A stretch of DNA of 37,709 nt from Candidatus Lambdaproteobacteria bacterium (lineage in GTDB: Bacteria; SAR324; JACQKK01), in contig JACQKK010000065.1 of assembly GCA_016204605.1 (NCBI GenBank), positions 1 through 37,709 of the forward strand, given 5' to 3'. Under the pieces are notes generated by a model, which ran no database searches, was not told the origin of the DNA, and saw only the letters and a program-made list of their open reading frames with translations. Numbering within the stretch: the stretch's first letter is position 1; every line of letters starts with the position of its first letter. Position numbers and translations under genes: made by a program. Of this stretch, positions 33,972-37,709 are shown piece by piece.

Positions 33972-34568
33972 ATGCACACCGGCATGAGGCAGACGCGCCC
34001 CTATTGCCTCGCCTCCGGCTCGCCGCGCCGCCGCGATCTGCTCGCTCAGCTCGGGCTGGCGTTCTCCATCGAAGCGACCGATGTCGACGAAACCCCGCGC
34101 GCCGAGGAGCCACCGGAGCGGCTCGTGAGCCGCCTGGCCGAAGAGAAGGCGCGCCAGGCGCTCGTGCGGCGGCCCGATGCGCTGATCCTCGCCGGCGATA
34201 CGGTGGTCGTGCTCGGCAGCGAGCTGCTCGGCAAGCCGCGCGACGAGTCCGACGCCGCGGCGATGCTGCGCCGGCTCTCCGGGCGCACCCACCGCGTGCT
34301 CACCGGCTACGCGCTGCTCGATGGCCCCTCCGGCGGGCTGCGCGCGGGGGTGGTCGAGACGCGGGTCACCTTTCGCCCCCTGCCGGCGCCGTGGATCGCG
34401 TGGTACAGTCGCCAGCCCGAGTGCCGCGACAAGGCCGGCGCCTATGCGGCGCAGGGGCTGGGCGGGCTCATGCTCGGCCGCATCGAAGGCTCGTTCACCA
34501 ACGTCGTCGGGTTTCCCGTGGAGGAGATCGTGTGGCAGCTGCTGGAGGCAGGATGGCTCGCGCTCTGA
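33972..34568 (+). CDS. maf: Maf-like nucleoside triphosphate pyrophosphatase
   Basis: A 198-residue Maf protein, a house-cleaning enzyme that hydrolyses non-canonical or canonical nucleoside triphosphates to monophosphates. CLASGSPRRRDLLAQLGL is the P-loop-like start, VDETP and EKARQAL follow, LAGDTVVVLGSELLGKP holds the catalytic Asp, and CRDKAGAYAAQGLGGLMLGRIEGSFTNVVGFPVEE is the second conserved block. Two starts are possible, ATG at 33972 and ATG at 33984. The gene often lies in or near the mre operon, as here; it follows the PBP2 gene by 73 bases and overlaps the next gene by 16 bases. Confidence 0.93.
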   Translation: MHTGMRQTRPYCLASGSPRRRDLLAQLGLAFSIEATDVDETPRAEEPPERLVSRLAEEKARQALVRRPDALILAGDTVVVLGSELLGKPRDESDAAAMLRRLSGRTHRVLTGYALLDGPSGGLRAGVVETRVTFRPLPAPWIAWYSRQPECRDKAGAYAAQGLGGLMLGRIEGSFTNVVGFPVEEIVWQLLEAGWLAL

Positions 34569-35653
34569 CCGTGGCGCCCTGCCGCCCGCAAGTCCGACCG
34601 GCACGGCACGACCCACGAAGCGCCCCTCGCAGCGCGCGTCACCTGGCGGCTACCAGGCTGGCGGCGCTGCCGCGGGGCCTGCTGCTGGCGGCGCTGCTGT
34701 TTCCCGCCCTGCTGTTGCCAGACCCGTGCGGCGCGACCGAGCTGGAGTTCCTGCCGGGCGAGGCCTGGGCGCTGCGGCTCTCGGTCAGCCGCGAGGTGCA
34801 GGAGGAGGCCTACGATCGGGGCGGCCAGCACGGGCCGCTCAAGCAGTATCTGATTCCGGGCCGGGAGAACCATGAGCAGGTCCAGGGCGAGATCAGCCGC
34901 ACCTATTCCCGCACCGACATCCATCTCCAGTACGGGCTGACCGACCGCTGGAACCTGATGCTGGATGTGCCGTACACGCGGGTGCGGCAAAGCTCGTCGC
35001 TGACCACGGCCGCCACGGACGCTGCCCTGCGCGACCGCGTGGCGCGGCTCGGCCCGAGAGATGTGAGCGGGCTCGGCAATCCCCGGCTCACCAGCCTGCA
35101 CCGCCCCGTGTTCTCGGACTGGCACGCGTTCGCGTGGGGGTATGCCCTGACGCTGCCCGCACAGGCGCCCCTCACCCCCTACGACGGCGTGGGCACGCTC
35201 GACGTGCGCAGCCCCCTCGTCGACCCGGCGCTGGTGCTGCACTACACCTATTTCCCGCAGGGGGTGCTGCGGGGCCGGCTGGATCTGGCGGGCAGCGCCA
35301 TCTATGGACTCGAGGCGCAGGTCGATACTCCCGCCGGCAATCGGCAGACGCTGGACCCCGGCAATGCCGTGGACGCCACCCTGGGCTGGACCCAGGAGCT
35401 CGGGCGCATCCTGCTCGCGGGCGAGTTCGAGCAGTACAGCCGGCTGGCGAACCGGCTCGACAAGGAGTTCCAGGGCGATCCCGTCCGCGAGCTGCTGTTT
35501 CGCGCGCGGCTGGGGTATGGGAATCTGATCGAGCTCGAAACCGCGCGGATCGGGTTCCCCTATCAGGTGCAGCTCGCGCTCGAGCGCACGATCTTGGCCT
35601 TCAACCGCCCGCTCCGCTCGATCGTCACGGTGAGCCTGCTCACCTACTTCTGA
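34553..35653 (+). CDS. exported beta-barrel outer-membrane protein, function unknown
   Basis: A 366-residue exported protein. A long, Arg-rich N-region is followed by the hydrophobic core RGLLLAALLFPALLLPDPC and a likely cleavage after CGA. The mature part alternates amphipathic strands: DIHLQYGLTDRWNLMLDVPYTRVRQ, WGYALTLPAQAPLTPYDG, LVLHYTYFPQGVLRGRLDLAGSAIYGL and SIVTVSLLTYF, ending in the C-terminal Phe typical of barrel proteins. The pattern is like the MetA-pathway/alginate-type transporter family, but no function can be assigned. ATG at 34553 has GGAGG four bases upstream and overlaps maf by 16 bases, so it may belong to the same transcript. It could carry small hydrophobic compounds. 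Confidence 0.75.
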   Translation: MARALTVAPCRPQVRPARHDPRSAPRSARHLAATRLAALPRGLLLAALLFPALLLPDPCGATELEFLPGEAWALRLSVSREVQEEAYDRGGQHGPLKQYLIPGRENHEQVQGEISRTYSRTDIHLQYGLTDRWNLMLDVPYTRVRQSSSLTTAATDAALRDRVARLGPRDVSGLGNPRLTSLHRPVFSDWHAFAWGYALTLPAQAPLTPYDGVGTLDVRSPLVDPALVLHYTYFPQGVLRGRLDLAGSAIYGLEAQVDTPAGNRQTLDPGNAVDATLGWTQELGRILLAGEFEQYSRLANRLDKEFQGDPVRELLFRARLGYGNLIELETARIGFPYQVQLALERTILAFNRPLRSIVTVSLLTYF

Positions 35654-35779
35654 GGCAGGATCGTCGCCGCCGGCGATAGGCGCGCCGCACGCGCGGAGGA
35701 CATGGCCCCCAGCGCAGCGGCGCGTTGGCGAGCGGGCCGGCCGTGAACTTGAACGCCAGCAAGGGGATTCACCAGCGAC

Positions 35780-37522
35780 ATGGCTCCCAGGTTCAGAATC
35801 TCAGCGGCCGTGGCCCTGCTGTGGGCGCTCGGCGGGGCGCTGCCGGTGGCGGCGGCGCCGCGGCTGATCGTGCAGGAGCTGAAGCTGCCCGAGCGACCGG
35901 TGCTGCTGTTCCAGAGCCGCTGGCAGGGCAGGGCGGCGGTATGGGCACTGGGATTGCGCGATGGGCCCCCCGGGCGCGGCAGCCCCTCGCCGCTGCCGCT
36001 CTATCTGCTCCGGTTCGAGGCCGCCGGCCCCCGCATCGAGTCCGCCTGGGAGCTGCCCAAGGAGACCCGCTGGGTCGAGCCGGTGACCCTGCCCGGCGGC
36101 GTGCAGCGCCTGCTGGGGCTGATCGGCGGGCGCTGGTACCTGGGGCGCCTCGAGGGCGGCCGGCCGGAGGGCGCCCGCTGGGAATGGGCGCCCCTCTGCG
36201 AATGCGACTCGATCTTCGCCGAGGGCAAGGAGGTGCTGCCCCAGGGGCTCCGGTTCGCCGTCGATCTCGATCGCGACGGCACCGACGGGTTCCTGCTGCC
36301 CGGCTGGCACGGCCTGACGGCCTACCGTTTCGGCCCCGCGGGCGCGCCGCTCGTGCCGCGCTGGCGGGTGCACTGGGAAATCCAGCAGAAGTATGAGATG
36401 CGCGAGGGGGTGCGGGTGGCGGCCGAGTTGCCGCGCTACCTGCTGCTCGACGCCAATGGCGATGGCGTGCTCGACTTCGTGGAGCTGGGCGAGGCCGGCC
36501 TGCGCGTCGCCTACCTCCCCAGCCCCCAGCCTGCGCCACCCCTGGGCTACCTGTTCCTCGATGGGGAGAAGCGCACCCGGCTGCGCAACCAGGGGCTGCC
36601 CGAGCCCCTGGCTGCCGCGCTGGAAAAGCTCGGCACCCGCGCCTTCGCCGAAGAGGCGGAGTTGGCGCAGGCCCTGGCAGCGGCACCGGGCGCGGCCGCC
36701 GAGGCGGCATGGCGCCCCCACTGGGCGGCGCTGCTCGCGCTGGCGCGGGAGCCGATCCCCGTGCTGGCGCCGGTCGCCATCCCGCTGCCGGGGCTGGGGC
36801 CGAAGAAGAAAGGGGAAAGCTATTCGCTGCTCTCCGTGGGCGACATGGACGGCAACGGCACCCTGGATGCGCTGCACGCCAAGAGCATCGACGAGTCCGA
36901 CGCCTTCAACCAGAAGAACCAGTTGCGCTGGTATTCCGGGCGCCTCGCCGGCGGCCGGCTGAGCTTCGGCGAAAACCCCCAGCTCTTCTTCACGGAGGGA
37001 CCCGCCTTCGCCGAGTTGGTGCGTCCGCGCACGGCGGCGGCGGAACGCCCCGCCCTGTTCGTGGCCACGATGGAAGTGAGCCTGATGGCGGTGATCCGCG
37101 CCATCACCGTCAAGTCCGTCAGCATCGATGCCTTCCTGTACCAGTGGGATTCGGACCGCATCGTGGTGCCCGCGGTCGCCCAGGCCTCGCTCAGCTTCGG
37201 CGTGGACATCGGCTCGCAGAAGCGCCCCATGCTGGTGCTGGCCGACCTGGCGGGCAACGGCCAGCGGGAGTTCGTCTTCAACCTGCGCCCCGACCAGTTT
37301 GTGGCCTTCCCGGCCGACGGGGGCATTCCGCGCTGGAGCGGCGCCCCTGTGGCCAGCGCCCAGGTCGAGCTGCCCCGCAAGCGGGATTGGATCACCGTGG
37401 CCGACCTGGATGGCGACGGGCGCGAGGAGCTGCTGCTCTGGTACCGGGGCGGCAGCGACCCCCCCGAGCTCAAGCGCACCCTGCGCGTCATCCGCCAGGT
37501 GGACGCGCCGCCACCGCCGTGA
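35780..37522 (+). CDS. exported FG-GAP/VCBS-repeat-like protein
   Basis: A 580-residue protein with an N-terminal signal peptide (ISAAVALLWALGGALPVAAAP, cleavage near residue 26). The mature part contains at least four Asp-rich loops of the calcium-binding kind: DLDRDGTDG near 162, DANGDGVLD near 224, DMDGNGTLD near 355 and DLDGDGREE near 542, each followed by a hydrophobic strand, as in FG-GAP/VCBS beta-propeller blades. A coiled alpha-helical insert lies near 270-320. Similar proteins are secreted or surface proteins of unknown function. It follows the barrel gene by 126 bases on the same strand; the two may form one envelope unit, but this is inference. Confidence 0.8.
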   Translation: MAPRFRISAAVALLWALGGALPVAAAPRLIVQELKLPERPVLLFQSRWQGRAAVWALGLRDGPPGRGSPSPLPLYLLRFEAAGPRIESAWELPKETRWVEPVTLPGGVQRLLGLIGGRWYLGRLEGGRPEGARWEWAPLCECDSIFAEGKEVLPQGLRFAVDLDRDGTDGFLLPGWHGLTAYRFGPAGAPLVPRWRVHWEIQQKYEMREGVRVAAELPRYLLLDANGDGVLDFVELGEAGLRVAYLPSPQPAPPLGYLFLDGEKRTRLRNQGLPEPLAAALEKLGTRAFAEEAELAQALAAAPGAAAEAAWRPHWAALLALAREPIPVLAPVAIPLPGLGPKKKGESYSLLSVGDMDGNGTLDALHAKSIDESDAFNQKNQLRWYSGRLAGGRLSFGENPQLFFTEGPAFAELVRPRTAAAERPALFVATMEVSLMAVIRAITVKSVSIDAFLYQWDSDRIVVPAVAQASLSFGVDIGSQKRPMLVLADLAGNGQREFVFNLRPDQFVAFPADGGIPRWSGAPVASAQVELPRKRDWITVADLDGDGREELLLWYRGGSDPPELKRTLRVIRQVDAPPPP

Positions 37523-37553
37523 TGGCGCGCGCCAGCACCTCACCCCCCGGCCC

Positions 37554-37573
37554 CCATAGGTGTTAACCTATGG
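37554..37573. repeat. short perfect inverted repeat after the VCBS-like gene
   Basis: CCATAGGT and ACCTATGG surround the loop GTTA, an eight-base-pair stem 31 bases after the stop codon. There is no T-run, so a simple intrinsic terminator is doubtful; it might help stop transcription or mark a binding site. Confidence 0.45.
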
Positions 37574-37644
37574 CTCGCGTGTGCTCCTGTGGCTCATCCG
37601 CGGGTCGCGCGTCGAACAGGCGTGACGTGGGCTTTTCGACGTGC

Positions 37645-37709
37645 GCGTCCCCACCCCTGCCCCTCCCCACCAGGTGGGGAGGGGTGTCCGCAGGACGGGG
37701 TGGGGACGC
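37645..37709. repeat. dispersed palindromic element, copy D (most complete)
   Basis: Outer arms GCGTCCCCACC (37645-37655) and GGTGGGGACGC (37699-37709) are exact reverse complements. Inside are a main hairpin, CCCCTCCCCAC paired with GTGGGGAGGGG around CAG, and a small hairpin, GTCC-GCA-GGAC. The whole could fold as a stem with two branches. It ends at the last base of the window, so more may follow. Confidence 0.75.

Overview
The window is about 37.7 kb of GC-rich bacterial chromosome with tight gene packing, mostly GC-ending codons and several TTG/GTG starts. No rRNA, tRNA, CRISPR array or transposase is visible. A Gram-negative envelope is suggested by a predicted outer-membrane barrel protein, mreC/mreD/PBP2 and a periplasmic-type esterase. 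A membrane diadenylate cyclase (cdaA-cdaR) beside tilS-ftsH argues against typical alpha-, beta- or gammaproteobacteria and fits a deltaproteobacterial-type or candidate-phylum lineage. That placement is inference only.

Layout. 1-2.7 kb: the tail of a NIPSNAP gene, an amidohydrolase and a luciferase-like oxidoreductase, probably a small catabolic set. 2.7-7.5 kb (minus): treY-treZ, making trehalose from alpha-glucans, without a treX in view. 7.7-9.1 kb (plus): an ArsR-type repressor, a START/AHSA1-like protein and a DoxX membrane protein behind a clear promoter whose -10 element lies in an inverted repeat. 9.2-12.2 kb (minus): an ECF42-type sigma factor with a long C-terminal helical domain, a membrane-anchored SRPBCC protein and two DGPF/YCII-related proteins that share a conserved leader. 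12.5-17.8 kb (minus): tilS, ftsH, cdaA and cdaR, a housekeeping block for tRNA-Ile modification, membrane proteolysis and c-di-AMP synthesis. 18.1-20.6 kb: a cupin, an arylesterase and serC.

20.9-22.4 kb is visibly less GC-rich: an endonuclease III-like [4Fe-4S] gene split by an in-frame amber codon, then a Phd/ParE-type toxin-antitoxin pair; it looks acquired. 22.5-28.9 kb: an Atg22/UMF1-like transporter, an alpha/beta hydrolase, a GNAT acetyltransferase, a transaldolase, a histidyl-tRNA synthetase with altered motifs and a LON-domain protein. 29.4-34.6 kb: a cell-shape operon with a highly divergent MreB-like protein lacking usual catalytic residues, then mreC, mreD, PBP2 and maf. 34.5-37.5 kb: a barrel protein and an exported FG-GAP/VCBS-type protein. 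The window ends in a palindromic element of a family that recurs in other intergenic gaps here.

Most promising for follow-up: the degenerate MreB at the head of the elongasome operon, the two neighbouring SRPBCC regulatory modules with their promoter architecture, the amber-interrupted endonuclease III-like gene, and the dispersed palindromes whose stems covary.
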